Source: Flavobacterium sp. NKUCC04_CG (GTDB lineage Bacteria > Bacteroidota > Bacteroidia > Flavobacteriales > Flavobacteriaceae). From it: 64,000 nucleotides of DNA. The stretch lies in NCBI RefSeq assembly GCF_019345525.1, contig NZ_JAHKRA010000004.1:184126-248125 (forward strand), read 5' to 3'. Below are positions 27,197 through 36,837 of the stretch, in pieces. The notes under the pieces are model-generated. The model made no database searches and was not told the origin of the DNA. It worked only from the letters and a program-made list of their open reading frames with translations. Numbering within the stretch: position 1 is the first letter of the stretch; each line of letters opens with the position of its first letter. Position numbers and translations under genes: made by a program.

Positions 27197-27586
27197 CTAC
27201 TCTCGAGTAAAAATAGTGTCCGTATCTTGAAGGTATTCGTCTAGAGAATCTCCTTGTATATCTTTTTGTAGTTCTCTAGAAAGGGTGTTCATGTCCATTA
27301 TGTTGCTGCTAAAGACTGCTGCAAAAAGCAGTGTCCATATCAAAACAAAAATAGAGGCAATAATTCCCAAAATCAAACCCGTAATAGGTAGGCCTAAGGA
27401 AGCGTTTTCTCTTTTGGCTTGTGTATATCCAATAATTCCGAATACAATAGCAAGTACACCGAAAATCATGGCAAAAAATCCAAAACAGGGGATAAAAGCG
27501 GTTAAAACACCTAAAATCCCCAATACCAATGCGGCAATTCCCATACCTTGACCGGCATTGCTTTTCTGTATTTGACTGTTTTCCAT
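27197..27586 (-). CDS. DUF4190 domain membrane protein
   Basis: A 129-residue protein with a Gly/Ile/Phe-rich hydrophobic core: segments near 16-52 and 67-93 (GMGIAALVLGILGVLTAF; GLPITGLILGIIASIFVLIW), the pattern of the DUF4190 family. The tail after 95 is acidic. It lies 32 nt upstream of the beta-lactamase gene on the same strand and may be co-transcribed with it. Function unknown. Confidence 0.8.
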   Translation of the reverse strand: MENSQIQKSNAGQGMGIAALVLGILGVLTAFIPCFGFFAMIFGVLAIVFGIIGYTQAKRENASLGLPITGLILGIIASIFVLIWTLLFAAVFSSNIMDMNTLSRELQKDIQGDSLDEYLQDTDTIFTRE

Positions 27587-27635
27587 AGTTTGAAATGGTA
27601 AAATTAAATATCCTTTTTTTTGTTAAAATGAAGAG

Positions 27636-27643
27636 CAAATATA
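27636..27643 (-). promoter_or_regulatory. Predicted -7 box of the DUF4190 gene
   Basis: Minus-strand TATATTTG, an exact TAnnTTTG match, 49 nt upstream of the ATG. Confidence 0.45.
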
Positions 27644-28211
27644 GAATAAAAAAAACAATTCGTTCGTTTTTATATCTTTATTGAGTTTTTTAGCAAAAGT
27701 TATTTATTTCTAAATGTTTAGCTAAGGCGTTGTTTTAGCAAGATTATAGTGCTGGATAGGAAGCTGGTCGGCATGGATGGTCCTGATTGTCTAAAAGAGA
27801 ATTATAGTCGTTTGGCTTTTATTGGTGACTAAAGTTGACACCTTAAAAGTGAACTTATTTGTATTGGCTAGTGAAGTTGCCATTTATTCCCTTTTCGTAA
27901 CCTAAATATAAAAGTGAAAAAGTATTTCTACTAGGGTTCTTTTGTTTTTAACGAGCTTATAAATAGTGCTTAAGTATGGAAATCCATTGGGGTGTATTGA
28001 ACATAAAAATGCCGTCGTCTGGTGGAATATTCTCCTAAGAATCAAAAAAGAAGACCACTTTTTTTTGGTCTGGAACAGATTTTAGGTAAGCACGTATTTT
28101 TCTGAATTTTTTAACGGCATTCCAGGTTGGGTTGAAGTCGGGTGCACGTTTGTTTTAGTTTAATGGTATAAATGTGACGGGGTTTACTTAATACTACTGT
28201 GTAGATAATGC
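27644..28211. other. Long intergenic region, possibly with decayed coding sequence
   Basis: About 570 nt without an intact gene. Parts have amino-acid-like composition. One plus-strand frame (about 27972-28160) reads through roughly 40 codons, a TAG, and another 25-30 codons. No family was recognised, and neither transposase ends nor RNA genes were seen. Confidence 0.35.
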
Positions 28212-28245
28212 AAAAGTCCCTATCAAATTAATGATAAGGACTTTT
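28212..28245 (-). terminator. Terminator of the acyl-CoA carboxylase operon
   Basis: AAAAGTCC / GGACTTTT (8 bp) extended by TATC / GATA after one mismatch, about 110 nt past the stop of the last carboxylase gene. It would work in either direction. Confidence 0.65.
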
Positions 28246-28354
28246 AATTTTATACAATTCGCATACGGTTTTTCGTTTATGTAAAACAGCATTGATCAAT
28301 GGTCTGAAATGCGGAGCTTTCAAGCAAGGCTTGTTTTAGTGAACACCATGTAAA

Positions 28355-29896
28355 CTATAGCGGAATGTTTCCGTGTTTTCTCTTCGGAGTATCCACTACT
28401 TTGTTTTCCAACATAGCAAAAGCTTTAATTAATTTTCTACGGGTTTCATGTGGAAGGATTACTTCGTCTATAAAACCGCGTTGTGCTGCGCGATAAGGCG
28501 TTGCAAATTTTTCTGCGTATTCCGCTTCTTTTTCGGCCAATTTGGCTGCCGGGTCTGAGGCTTCTGAAATTTCTTTTTTAAAGATAATTTCGCTGGCTCC
28601 TTTGGCACCCATTACGGCAATTTCGGCATTAGGCCACGCGAAGTTTAAATCGGCTCCGATGTGTTTGGAGTTCATCACGTCATAGGCTCCACCATAGGCT
28701 TTACGCGTAATCACGGTAACTCTAGGTACCGTAGCCTCGCTCAGGGCGTATAATAATTTGGCTCCATGAACGATAATTCCGTTCCATTCTTGATCGGTTC
28801 CAGGTAAAAAGCCGGGAACGTCAACCAGTACCAATAAAGGAATGTTGAAAGCATCGCAAAAACGCGTAAAACGCGCGGCTTTAACAGAACTGTTTACGTC
28901 CAAACATCCCGCTAAAAACATAGGGTTGTTGGCAATAATTCCAATACTGCGTCCGCCTAATCTTGCAAATCCTACAACTATGTTTTCCGCATAATCTTTG
29001 TGAATTTCAAAGAAAGAATCCTCGTCAATAATACCGTCGATAACGGCTTTCATATCGTAAGGTTTATTCGCGCTTTCCGGAACTATATGGTTCAACTGGT
29101 CGCGGTATTCCTCATTAAGCGTTATCGGTAATAAGGCAGGAGATTCGGTATTGTTCTGAGGTAAATAACTCAGTAATTTTTTAATATCTTCCAAACATAC
29201 AACGTCGTTTTCCGATGTAGTATGGGCTACTCCTGATTTGGTAGAATGCGTACTAGCACCACCGAGTTCTTCTGAAGTAACCGTTTCATTGGTCACGGTT
29301 TTAACAACGCTAGGTCCCGTTACAAACATATAACTAGAACCTTCTACCATCATGGTAAAATCGGTCATCGCTGGAGAATACACAGCTCCTCCGGCGCAAG
29401 GCCCCATAATAGCGGAGATTTGTGGAATCACTCCAGAAGCCTGAACATTTCTAAAAAAGATATCGGCATAACCACCTAACGAGCGAACCCCCTCTTGAAT
29501 ACGGGCACCGCCTGAATCGTTAAGTCCAATCATCGGAGCGCCCATTTTTAAAGCCATATCCATGATTTTACAAATTTTTTCAGCATGTGTCTCAGACAAA
29601 GCACCTCCAAATACAGTAAAATCTTGAGCAAATATATAGACCAATCTTCCGTGGATGGTTCCGTATCCCGTAACTACACCATCACCATAATAGATTTCTT
29701 TGTCCATGCCAAAGTCTGTAGTACGGTGAGTAACCAACATACCAACTTCTTCAAAGGAACCCTCATCTAAAAGGTAAGCGATGCGTTCTCTAGCAGTTAA
29801 TTTCCCTTTGCTGTGTTGTGTTTCAATTCTTTTCTCGCCACCTCCTAAATGAGCTTGAGCGATTTTATCTTGTAACTGATTTATTTTCGAATTCAT
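28355..29896 (-). CDS. pccB: Acyl-CoA carboxylase, carboxyltransferase (beta) subunit
   Basis: A 513-residue two-domain carboxyltransferase. The N-terminal half has the oxyanion motif [19 protein letters not shown] near 130 and [16 protein letters not shown] near 166. The C-terminal half has [17 protein letters not shown] near 361 and [10 protein letters not shown] near 399. It moves CO2 from carboxybiotin to an acyl-CoA, most likely propionyl-CoA in this subunit set. Third gene after the biotin carrier and biotin carboxylase, 6 nt after the latter. Substrate preference (propionyl versus acetyl) is inferred. Confidence 0.9.
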   Translation of the reverse strand: MNSKINQLQDKIAQAHLGGGEKRIETQHSKGKLTARERIAYLLDEGSFEEVGMLVTHRTTDFGMDKEIYYGDGVVTGYGTIHGRLVYIFAQDFTVFGGALSETHAEKICKIMDMALKMGAPMIGLNDSGGARIQEGVRSLGGYADIFFRNVQASGVIPQISAIMGPCAGGAVYSPAMTDFTMMVEGSSYMFVTGPSVVKTVTNETVTSEELGGASTHSTKSGVAHTTSENDVVCLEDIKKLLSYLPQNNTESPALLPITLNEEYRDQLNHIVPESANKPYDMKAVIDGIIDEDSFFEIHKDYAENIVVGFARLGGRSIGIIANNPMFLAGCLDVNSSVKAARFTRFCDAFNIPLLVLVDVPGFLPGTDQEWNGIIVHGAKLLYALSEATVPRVTVITRKAYGGAYDVMNSKHIGADLNFAWPNAEIAVMGAKGASEIIFKKEISEASDPAAKLAEKEAEYAEKFATPYRAAQRGFIDEVILPHETRRKLIKAFAMLENKVVDTPKRKHGNIPL

Positions 29897-29902
29897 GATA
29901 GA

Positions 29903-31342
29903 CTAATTAGGTAAGCGTAATTGTTTCTGATCTTCTAAATACTGTTGTAATGCTACATAAGCCGCTACTTGCGCCTCTTCATTATACTGTTCTTTTAGCA
30001 GGTCGGAATTGTAGTATTTTTTGACAAAATTAGTGTCAAAATCCCCAGATTTAAAAGCGTCGTGTTCCATAACAAATTGCCCAAATGGCAAGGTAGTACT
30101 AATACCTTCGACCTGGTAATTTTTGATAGCTTGACGCATCACTTGGATCGATTCTTCACGAGTTTTACCGAAAGTAATCAATTTGGCTAGCATAGGGTCA
30201 TAGTAAATTGGCACATCCATTCCTTGTTCGATACCGTTATCCACTCGAATTCCTTCACCTACAGGTAGGATATAGGTGTCTAAATGTCCTACACTAGGTA
30301 AAAAATCGTTTAAAGGGTCTTCGGCATATACTCTTAGTTCCATCGCATGACCTTGTATTTTAAGGTCTTCTTGTTTAAACGGAAGTACTTCACCGTCTGC
30401 AATTCGAATTTGCATTTCGACCAAATCCAATCCGGTAATCAATTCGGTAACTGGATGCTCCACTTGCAGGCGGGTATTCATTTCTAAAAAATAGAAATTT
30501 TTGTTTTCATCTAATAGGAATTCTACAGTACCCGCTCCAACATAATCACATGATGCGGCAACTTGTACGGCTGCAGCTCCCATTTTTTGTCTGATTTCAG
30601 GTGTTAATACCGCAGAAGGAGCCTCTTCAACTACCTTTTGATGACGGCGTTGTATACTGCATTCCCTTTCGAATAAGTGTACGATATTTCCGTGTTTGTC
30701 TGCCAATACTTGAATTTCGATATGTCGTGGTGCTCCGATGTATTTTTCAATAAATACCGAGCCGTCTCCAAAAGCATTCGTCGCTTCTGAAATGGCACGT
30801 TGCATTTGTGATTCAAATTCCCTTTCGTTTTCAACGACACGCATTCCTTTTCCTCCACCTCCAGCAGCGGCTTTAATCAAAATGGGAAAGCCGATTTCAG
30901 CAGCCACTTTTTTAGCTTTTTCAATGTCGGTTATGGCTTCGTCTAAACCGGGAACCATAGGAATATTATAAGCTTTTACGGTTTCTTTTGCCGCCAATTT
31001 ATTTCCCATGACCTCAATGGCATGTGAATTTGGACCGATAAAAGTGATGTTTTTTTGTTCACATTTGTTCGCAAATTGCGCGTTTTCACTCAAAAAGCCA
31101 TATCCTGGATGAATACCATCTACACCTAATTGCTGAGCTACCTCCAAGATTTTATCGCCTAACAAATACGATTGACTGGAAGGCGCTTCTCCAATACAAA
31201 CAGCCTCATCAGCCATTTTTACGTGAGGAGCATTACGATCTGCTGTAGAAAATACCGCTACCGTTTTTATACCCATTTTCTTAGCTGTTTTCATGATACG
31301 AACAGCGATTTCGCCACGGTTGGCTATCAATATTTTTTTCAT
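29903..31342 (-). CDS. accC: Biotin carboxylase subunit
   Basis: An ATP-grasp biotin carboxylase of 479 residues from the ATG at 31342 (MKKILIANRGEIAVRIM). A TTG at 31360 also opens the frame but lies inside the upstream gene. It contains the glycine-rich AAAGGGGKGMRVV (ATP), the ECSIQRRHQKVVEEAP catalytic segment and EMNTRLQVEHPVTE with the Mn/Mg and bicarbonate residues. It carboxylates biotin on the carrier protein encoded just upstream, using bicarbonate and ATP. Middle gene of a three-gene operon. Confidence 0.95.
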   Translation of the reverse strand: MKKILIANRGEIAVRIMKTAKKMGIKTVAVFSTADRNAPHVKMADEAVCIGEAPSSQSYLLGDKILEVAQQLGVDGIHPGYGFLSENAQFANKCEQKNITFIGPNSHAIEVMGNKLAAKETVKAYNIPMVPGLDEAITDIEKAKKVAAEIGFPILIKAAAGGGGKGMRVVENEREFESQMQRAISEATNAFGDGSVFIEKYIGAPRHIEIQVLADKHGNIVHLFERECSIQRRHQKVVEEAPSAVLTPEIRQKMGAAAVQVAASCDYVGAGTVEFLLDENKNFYFLEMNTRLQVEHPVTELITGLDLVEMQIRIADGEVLPFKQEDLKIQGHAMELRVYAEDPLNDFLPSVGHLDTYILPVGEGIRVDNGIEQGMDVPIYYDPMLAKLITFGKTREESIQVMRQAIKNYQVEGISTTLPFGQFVMEHDAFKSGDFDTNFVKKYYNSDLLKEQYNEEAQVAAYVALQQYLEDQKQLRLPN

Positions 31343-31346
31343 AATC

Positions 31347-31832
31347 CTATTCGAATTCAATTAACAATTGTCCTTTTTCTACAGTATCTCCTTTGGAAAC
31401 CGAAATCGATTTGATGATTCCAGCACGTGGAGAACTCAAGTTGTTTTCCATTTTCATGGCTTCCAAAATCAATAGGTTGTCGTTTTCTAAAACTTCTTGT
31501 CCTACTTGTACGCTGATTTCTAGAATTAAACCCGGCATGGGTGCCTTAATCGCATTGACCTGTTTGTTGGTTCCTATAGAAAAACCCAATTGTTTGATCA
31601 ATTGATCCAAATGATTTTGAATGTTTACCGTATAGGTATTGTTGTTGACTTTGACTACATAGCGTTTTTGATCGAATTGACCTGCTGTGATTTCAGTAGT
31701 AAAGGACTTGTTGTTCTTTAAAACGTGGTAGTTATTAGGGGAAACTAAGGTTGAGTTTACATCTAGTCCGGTTAAATCAGACGACTGATAACTCGAATCG
31801 GAGTTTACGGTAAGTTGATACTTTTCGTTCAT
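31347..31832 (-). CDS. Biotin carboxyl carrier protein
   Basis: A 161-residue biotin/lipoyl-domain protein. The biotinylation site is EAMKMEN with Lys127, preceded by KAPMPGLILEISV and followed by a symmetric second half (GIIKSISVSKGDTVEKGQL). Residues 1-85 form an extra N-terminal domain common in carrier proteins of propionyl-CoA-type carboxylases. First gene of the operon carrier, biotin carboxylase, carboxyltransferase; the stop is 4 nt before the next ATG. Confidence 0.93.
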   Translation of the reverse strand: MNEKYQLTVNSDSSYQSSDLTGLDVNSTLVSPNNYHVLKNNKSFTTEITAGQFDQKRYVVKVNNNTYTVNIQNHLDQLIKQLGFSIGTNKQVNAIKAPMPGLILEISVQVGQEVLENDNLLILEAMKMENNLSSPRAGIIKSISVSKGDTVEKGQLLIEFE

Positions 31833-31956
31833 TTTAGGTTGATATTTTACTAACCGTAAATATAATTATTTTGAAAACCAAAACAGCTATTTAAAAGATA
31901 TTTAGAATCAAACTAAAATATTATACGGTCTAGCGCTTTTGTTAGTTTAAAAGTAA

Positions 31957-31977
31957 AGCACCGAAATATTCGGTGCT
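31957..31977 (-). terminator. Terminator of thiL
   Basis: A 9-bp stem AGCACCGAA / TTCGGTGCT with a 3-nt loop, 9 nt past the thiL stop. On the minus strand it is followed by a short T-rich stretch. Confidence 0.75.
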
Positions 31978-31985
31978 GTATATTT

Positions 31986-33041
31986 TTATTCGCTCTCCTC
32001 TTCGTGTGCGTTCCAGCCACGAGCTTTTAAGGGAATTTGGGTGTTTTCTCTCGTAATTAAATGCGTACCTTCCTCTTCGGGATTGATATATCCAATAATG
32101 GATAAACTTGGGTTTCCTTTGATTTTCTCAAAATCTTCCATCTTGATGGTAAACAATAATTCGTAATCTTCACCTCCGTTTAAAGCAATGGTAGTACTGT
32201 CTATGTTAAATTCTTCACAGGCATTGATAAATTGTGGGTCTAAGGGAAGTTTGTCTTCATACAATTTACAGCCAACTTGTGATTGTTTGCACAAATGCAT
32301 GATTTCCGAAGACAGCCCATCGGAAATATCGATCATTGAAGTGGGTTGTACACCTAGATCGGACAATAACTTCTTAATGTCGTTTCTGGCTTCGGGTTTT
32401 AATTGCCTTTCTATTAAATAGCTATAGGCATCCAAATCGGGTTGGTTATTGGGGTTTACTAAAAACACTTGTTTTTCCCGTTCCAAGATTTGAAGTCCCA
32501 TATAAGCGGCACCTATATCGCCACTAACCACGAGTAAATCTTTGTCGCCAGCGCCATTTCTATAAACGATTTCTTCCTCTTTGGCATGACCAATTGCGGT
32601 GATGCTAATGATTAATCCCTTTTGAGAAGAAGTGGTATCGCCTCCAATGACATCCACTCCATAGTGTTTGGAAGCAGTGGCAAAACCATCAAAAAGTTCT
32701 TCAAGGGCTTCGAGTGGAAATCGGTTTGATACGGCTATGGAAATGGTTATCTGAGTAGCTACGGCATTCATTGCATAGATATCGGATAAATTAGCTACAA
32801 CCGCCTTGTATCCCAAATGCTTTAAAGGCATATAGGCCAAGTCAAAATGTACTCCTTCTACTAACAAGTCCGTAGATACAACTACTTTATCGTTTTTAAA
32901 GTCCAAAACTGCAGCGTCATCGCCAATCCCTTTAATCGTGGTTTCTTGGTTGATGTCAAAAACTTTGGTTAAGTGATCGATCAGTCCGAATTCCCCTAGT
33001 TGAGACAGGGCTGTTTTGGATTGGTTTTTATTTTCTATCAT
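31986..33041 (-). CDS. thiL: Thiamine-phosphate kinase
   Basis: A 351-residue member of the PurM/ThiL fold that phosphorylates thiamine monophosphate to the diphosphate coenzyme. Diagnostic segments are GIGDDAAVLDF near 42, VVSTDLLVEGVHFDL near 54, VIGGDTTSS near 135, GDIGAAYMGLQ near 175, and the C-terminal SMIDISDGLSSEIMHL and ALNGGEDYELLFT. No other thi gene is near. It has its own predicted promoter and terminator. Confidence 0.95.
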   Translation of the reverse strand: MIENKNQSKTALSQLGEFGLIDHLTKVFDINQETTIKGIGDDAAVLDFKNDKVVVSTDLLVEGVHFDLAYMPLKHLGYKAVVANLSDIYAMNAVATQITISIAVSNRFPLEALEELFDGFATASKHYGVDVIGGDTTSSQKGLIISITAIGHAKEEEIVYRNGAGDKDLLVVSGDIGAAYMGLQILEREKQVFLVNPNNQPDLDAYSYLIERQLKPEARNDIKKLLSDLGVQPTSMIDISDGLSSEIMHLCKQSQVGCKLYEDKLPLDPQFINACEEFNIDSTTIALNGGEDYELLFTIKMEDFEKIKGNPSLSIIGYINPEEEGTHLITRENTQIPLKARGWNAHEEESE

Positions 33042-33070
33042 GTTGTTTTTTTAGGTCCTAAAGTAAAGTG

Positions 33071-33078
33071 CAAAAATA
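33071..33078 (-). promoter_or_regulatory. Predicted -7 box of thiL
   Basis: Minus-strand TATTTTTG, an exact TAnnTTTG match, 29 nt upstream of the ATG, just past the terminator of the upstream gene. Confidence 0.55.
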
Positions 33079-33093
33079 CAAAGTTTATAATAG

Positions 33094-33132
33094 AAAAAAG
33101 CGATAAGTGGTTTTAGTTCATATCGCTTTTTT
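33094..33132 (-). terminator. Terminator of the DUF2723 gene
   Basis: A perfect 12-bp stem AAAAAAGCGATA / TATCGCTTTTTT with a 15-nt loop, 8 nt past the stop. Confidence 0.9.
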
Positions 33133-33140
33133 CGGTTTTG

Positions 33141-36100
33141 TTATTCGAGGTTACTTCGTTTAAATCGGGCGAAATAGCCGTTGTATTTATTGAAGATTGG
33201 AACTCCTTTTCTGTAATATTCCTTGTCGTGCTCCTCGGCAATTTGTAAATTTTGCCTGTAAGTTTCAATCTCGCTCATGATTTCCATAGCGTAGTATTCT
33301 TGATCGCCTGAACTTAAGCCTTTGTAATAGTTGAGTTGTTGTTGTGATTTTTCAATCAGCTTTTCAATAATTTCACGTGCTTTTTGTTTTTCACCAACCA
33401 AGTAATACGACTCTGCAAAAGGCGGAACTACACTGTAATATTGGAATTTATCGATAGGCATATTGGTCATTGCTAAATCAATGATGTCTTTTGCTTTTTT
33501 AAGCTGACCTTCCTCAATTAATTTCTCAGTTAATCGGGCCATACTAATTCGGTATTGAATACTGTTTCTACGCGTTTGCGGATCGTGATAGATATCGCCA
33601 CCGCTATTTCCCCAATACCAACCCATTACGGTCTTGTACATTCTGTCTGCATCAATACCTCCCATATATAGCGAATGGGATTGTGTGCTCAGTGGGGTTT
33701 TAAGAGGAACTAATTTATAGGTTAATCCGCTTAACTGTAGATAATCTTTCATCCACAAATAGTCGTCGTCGCCATAGCTACCTCCAGAGAAATACACAGG
33801 ACGCTCCCAATTGTTGTTGGCGATAATATCTAACATAATCAATCGGTGTTTGTATAACACTTGGTCTTTGATATCAACGTCTATATAAGGAACTACTTGG
33901 TCTCTTAAATGTTTAGATACAATATTGTTTTTAGCTACCGCTACACTATCAACCGGAATTCTAATTTTTCCTGTTGGTACTAAATATAATGTTTGACCGG
34001 ATTCTGTTGTTGTTTTCGAACGCGGATGATCGGAACGTATAAAATCTAAAAACTGTTTGATATCCAAGCGCTCTTTGATCAGTTCTTCGATTAAAACGAT
34101 ATCGCGAGTTCCTGCCACATATTGATCGTGTGTAAAGTCGATCGGTAGTGGTTCTGAATCATAGGCTTTAGATTTCATTTGATCGATATACCAGTCTTGT
34201 GGTAAAAGGGAAGTACATACGACACGAACGTCGGTACGGTAACCTTCAACCTCTTGTAAATACCAAAGTGGGAAAGTATCGTTATCTCCGATGGTAAACA
34301 ATATGGCATTGGGGTCACAAGAGTCTAAATAGGCTTTTGCATTGGCCAAGGCGGTATATTTGCCAGAGCGATCGTGATCGTCCCAATTTTGATAAGCCAT
34401 CAAAAGCGGAGCGCAAAGAAGGGATAAACCGACAATAGCTGGTCCGGCAATTTTTGGGCTGATGTATTTTTTTAAACCGTCGTAAATCGCATATACTCCA
34501 AAGCCGATCCACATGGCGAACACAAAAAAGGAGGCTACTACGGCGTAGTCGCGTTCTCGGGGTTCAAAAGGGCGTTCGTTTAAGAATATCTTTAAGGCGA
34601 GACTGGTAAATAAAAACAAAACCAGCAATACATAAAACGACTTTTTGTCTTTTTTAAAGTGAAATATAAATCCAATTACACCTAAAATAAAAGGTAAGAA
34701 ATAATATAGATTACGGCCTTTGTTGTTTAAAACATCTGCCGGTAGATTGTCTTGAGATCCCAATCGGATTTCGTCGAACAACTTAATACCGCTCATCCAA
34801 TTTCCGTTTTCAGGTCCTCCATTTCCTTGGATATCGTCTTGACGTCCTACGAAATTCCACATCAAATACCTCCAGTACATATATCCGAATTGGTATTCGA
34901 ACATAAACTTAAGATTGTCTGATAATGATGGTTTTTCAATGTCTAAATAGCGACCGCTTTGATTGAAAAACTGGTCAAGTCCTTCTATTCCTATTTCTCC
35001 TGTTCGCAAACCTTGTCGAACACCAGTTACCAATTGAACCAATTGGTCTTCTTGGGCGTATTCGGGTTTGATACGGAATTCTAGGGGTTTGGTGAAACGC
35101 ATATAATTGATGCGGTGGCTGTTGTCTGTGCTCCACATTCTCGGAAGGAAACCCTTGTGGTTTCGATCGATATTTTGGGATGCATTTTTGTAATTATTGA
35201 TGATGACGTACTTGCCGGTTTTGTAATCTCGTTCGTAGTTGGGCTTGTCGTCAACATAGGGTTCTTCTTGATCGATACCCGAATATTTAGATGAAAACAT
35301 AGCATCATAGCTCAAACTTTGAGAGCCGTATTGCTCTCGTTGGTAATAGGCTAATAATTCGGCTGCATCTGAAGGTCTGTTTTCATTGATGACCGTATTG
35401 GCATTGGCTCGAATAGGTAGCATAACCCAGCAAGTCAATCCAACAAATACAAAAATTAGACAAAGTACTATAGTGTTGGCAAAGGGTTTGTCTTTCTTTT
35501 TGGTGTATCTCAGTCCGAAAATAAAGAAGGCTAAAATAAGTAAAAAGACCAGTATCGTTCCCGAATTAAAAGGCATCCCCAATTCATTTACGATAAATAT
35601 TTCCATTTTACCGAAGAAGGCTAAGGTATATGGGAATAAAAACATAAAGATAAAGAAGAGTACACCAACGATGATTAGGTTGGCAACTATAAAGTTGGTA
35701 ACGGTAATTTTCTGGTATTTTTTAAAATAATATAAAAACCCAATTGAAGGAATGGTCAAAAGTGCCATTAAATGGACTCCAAAAGACATACCGATAATCA
35801 ATGAGATAAGTAATAACCATCTGTTTCCGCGTGCCTGGTCGCTTTCATCGACCCAACGAAGGCCTAACCACAGCAAAAGGGATATTAAAAGCATGGCAGA
35901 AGCATATACTTCCGTTTCAACCGCACTAAACCAAAAACTATCGGAGAAAGTAAAGGCTAAGGCTGCAACAGCAGCGCTTCCCAATACTGCAATGGCATTG
36001 GAATTATTCCATTCCGAATAGGTGGTGCTTATTTTTTTAAGCAAATTGGTAACAGACCAAAATAAGAATAAGATGGTAAAGGCACTAGAGAAGACCGACA

Positions 36101-36347
36101 CCATATTTACCATCAGAGCAACATGTTGTGGAGCCGTAGCAAACATAGAGAAAAAGGCCCCTAGCATTTGGTACAAAGGTGCTCCAGGTGGATGTCCTAC
36201 TTCAAGTTTGGCCGAGGTAGCAATATATTCCCCCGAATCCCAGAAACTGACCGTAGGTTCTACCGTAAGAGTGTAGGTGATTAAAGCAAGGGCAAAAACA
36301 AGCCAGCCAATGATTAGATCCCATCTCTTAAAATTAAATGTCAACAT
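33141..36347 (-). CDS. DUF2723 large membrane protein, GT-C glycosyltransferase-like
   Basis: A 1068-residue protein. The first ~300 residues have many hydrophobic helices; after helix 1 comes WDSGEYIATSAKL, then HPPGAPLYQMLG, the acidic-loop pattern of GT-C (protein O-mannosyltransferase-like) enzymes and of the DUF2723/TMEM260 family. A second group of helices lies near 535-670. The C-terminal ~350 residues are soluble and end in helical TPR-like repeats (about 940-1060). It is expected to be an inner-membrane enzyme using a lipid-linked sugar, possibly for protein O-glycosylation as known in Bacteroidota, but activity is inferred only. Single gene. Confidence 0.82.
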   Translation of the reverse strand: MLTFNFKRWDLIIGWLVFALALITYTLTVEPTVSFWDSGEYIATSAKLEVGHPPGAPLYQMLGAFFSMFATAPQHVALMVNMVSVFSSAFTILFLFWSVTNLLKKISTTYSEWNNSNAIAVLGSAAVAALAFTFSDSFWFSAVETEVYASAMLLISLLLWLGLRWVDESDQARGNRWLLLISLIIGMSFGVHLMALLTIPSIGFLYYFKKYQKITVTNFIVANLIIVGVLFFIFMFLFPYTLAFFGKMEIFIVNELGMPFNSGTILVFLLILAFFIFGLRYTKKKDKPFANTIVLCLIFVFVGLTCWVMLPIRANANTVINENRPSDAAELLAYYQREQYGSQSLSYDAMFSSKYSGIDQEEPYVDDKPNYERDYKTGKYVIINNYKNASQNIDRNHKGFLPRMWSTDNSHRINYMRFTKPLEFRIKPEYAQEDQLVQLVTGVRQGLRTGEIGIEGLDQFFNQSGRYLDIEKPSLSDNLKFMFEYQFGYMYWRYLMWNFVGRQDDIQGNGGPENGNWMSGIKLFDEIRLGSQDNLPADVLNNKGRNLYYFLPFILGVIGFIFHFKKDKKSFYVLLVLFLFTSLALKIFLNERPFEPRERDYAVVASFFVFAMWIGFGVYAIYDGLKKYISPKIAGPAIVGLSLLCAPLLMAYQNWDDHDRSGKYTALANAKAYLDSCDPNAILFTIGDNDTFPLWYLQEVEGYRTDVRVVCTSLLPQDWYIDQMKSKAYDSEPLPIDFTHDQYVAGTRDIVLIEELIKERLDIKQFLDFIRSDHPRSKTTTESGQTLYLVPTGKIRIPVDSVAVAKNNIVSKHLRDQVVPYIDVDIKDQVLYKHRLIMLDIIANNNWERPVYFSGGSYGDDDYLWMKDYLQLSGLTYKLVPLKTPLSTQSHSLYMGGIDADRMYKTVMGWYWGNSGGDIYHDPQTRRNSIQYRISMARLTEKLIEEGQLKKAKDIIDLAMTNMPIDKFQYYSVVPPFAESYYLVGEKQKAREIIEKLIEKSQQQLNYYKGLSSGDQEYYAMEIMSEIETYRQNLQIAEEHDKEYYRKGVPIFNKYNGYFARFKRSNLE

Positions 36348-36453
36348 AAATTATAGATACTTGATTCTTAAATTACTTGTAGATACAAAGAAACTGTTTT
36401 TTTTGTATCAGCTTACATAAATTAAAAAAAAATCATTTTTTTTGTAGGAAAGT

Positions 36454-36483
36454 TTGCGGGTTTCAAAAAATGTGCTACTTTTG
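36454..36483 (+). promoter_or_regulatory. Promoter of the tRNA-Gln genes
   Basis: TTG at 36454-36456 and TACTTTTG at 36476-36483, spacer 19 nt, an ideal Bacteroidota promoter, 43 nt before the first tRNA. Confidence 0.72.
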
Positions 36484-36526
36484 CATCCGCATTACAGAAG
36501 TAATGCATGCTTAAAAAAACAAGCAT

Positions 36527-36597
36527 TGGCCTATGGTGTAGCGGTAACACAGCTGATTTTGGTTCAGTCGTCCTAGGTTCGAGTCCTAGTAGGCCAA
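36527..36597 (+). tRNA. tRNA-Gln (anticodon TTG), copy 1
   Basis: A 71-nt cloverleaf. The acceptor stem is TGGCCTA / TAGGCCA, the anticodon loop TTTTGGT gives anticodon TTG (codon CAA), and the T arm is CCTAG-GTTCGAG-TCCTAG-like with the GTTCGAGTC core. The 3' CCA is not encoded. The second copy 197 nt downstream is identical base for base. Confidence 0.96.
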
Positions 36598-36603
36598 CAA
36601 GAA

Positions 36604-36633
36604 AAGATCTTCATTTTTGAAGGTCTTTTTTTT
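36604..36633 (+). terminator. Terminator after tRNA-Gln copy 1
   Basis: A 10-bp stem AAGATCTTCA / TGAAGGTCTT (one G-T pair) with a TTTT loop and a T run. Confidence 0.85.
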
Positions 36634-36723
36634 ACAATAGAATTACGGGGAATTATAGGGGATGTGTCAAAAAAATATAGTTTCTAATAAAAGAGTTAAG
36701 AATACGCATTAAGTAAGATATAG

Positions 36724-36794
36724 TGGCCTATGGTGTAGCGGTAACACAGCTGATTTTGGTTCAGTCGTCCTAGGTTCGAGTCCTAGTAGGCCAA
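36724..36794 (+). tRNA. tRNA-Gln (anticodon TTG), copy 2
   Basis: Identical over all 71 nt to the copy at 36527. No TAnnTTTG promoter was found in the 90 nt between the first terminator and this copy, so it may depend on readthrough or on an unusual promoter. Confidence 0.96.
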
Positions 36795-36795
36795 C

Positions 36796-36827
36796 AAAAA
36801 AGACCTTCATTGTGAAGGTCTTTTTTT
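36796..36827 (+). terminator. Terminator after tRNA-Gln copy 2
   Basis: Stem AGACCTTCA / TGAAGGTCT flanked by A6 and T7. The sequence is close to the terminator after copy 1, so tRNA and terminator were duplicated together. Confidence 0.88.
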
Positions 36828-36837
36828 ATGGGGTAAA

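Noticed and set aside
27820..27870. Insertion-sequence end (TTGACACCTTAAAA-like)
   Set aside because: No matching inverted end, transposase or target duplication could be seen.
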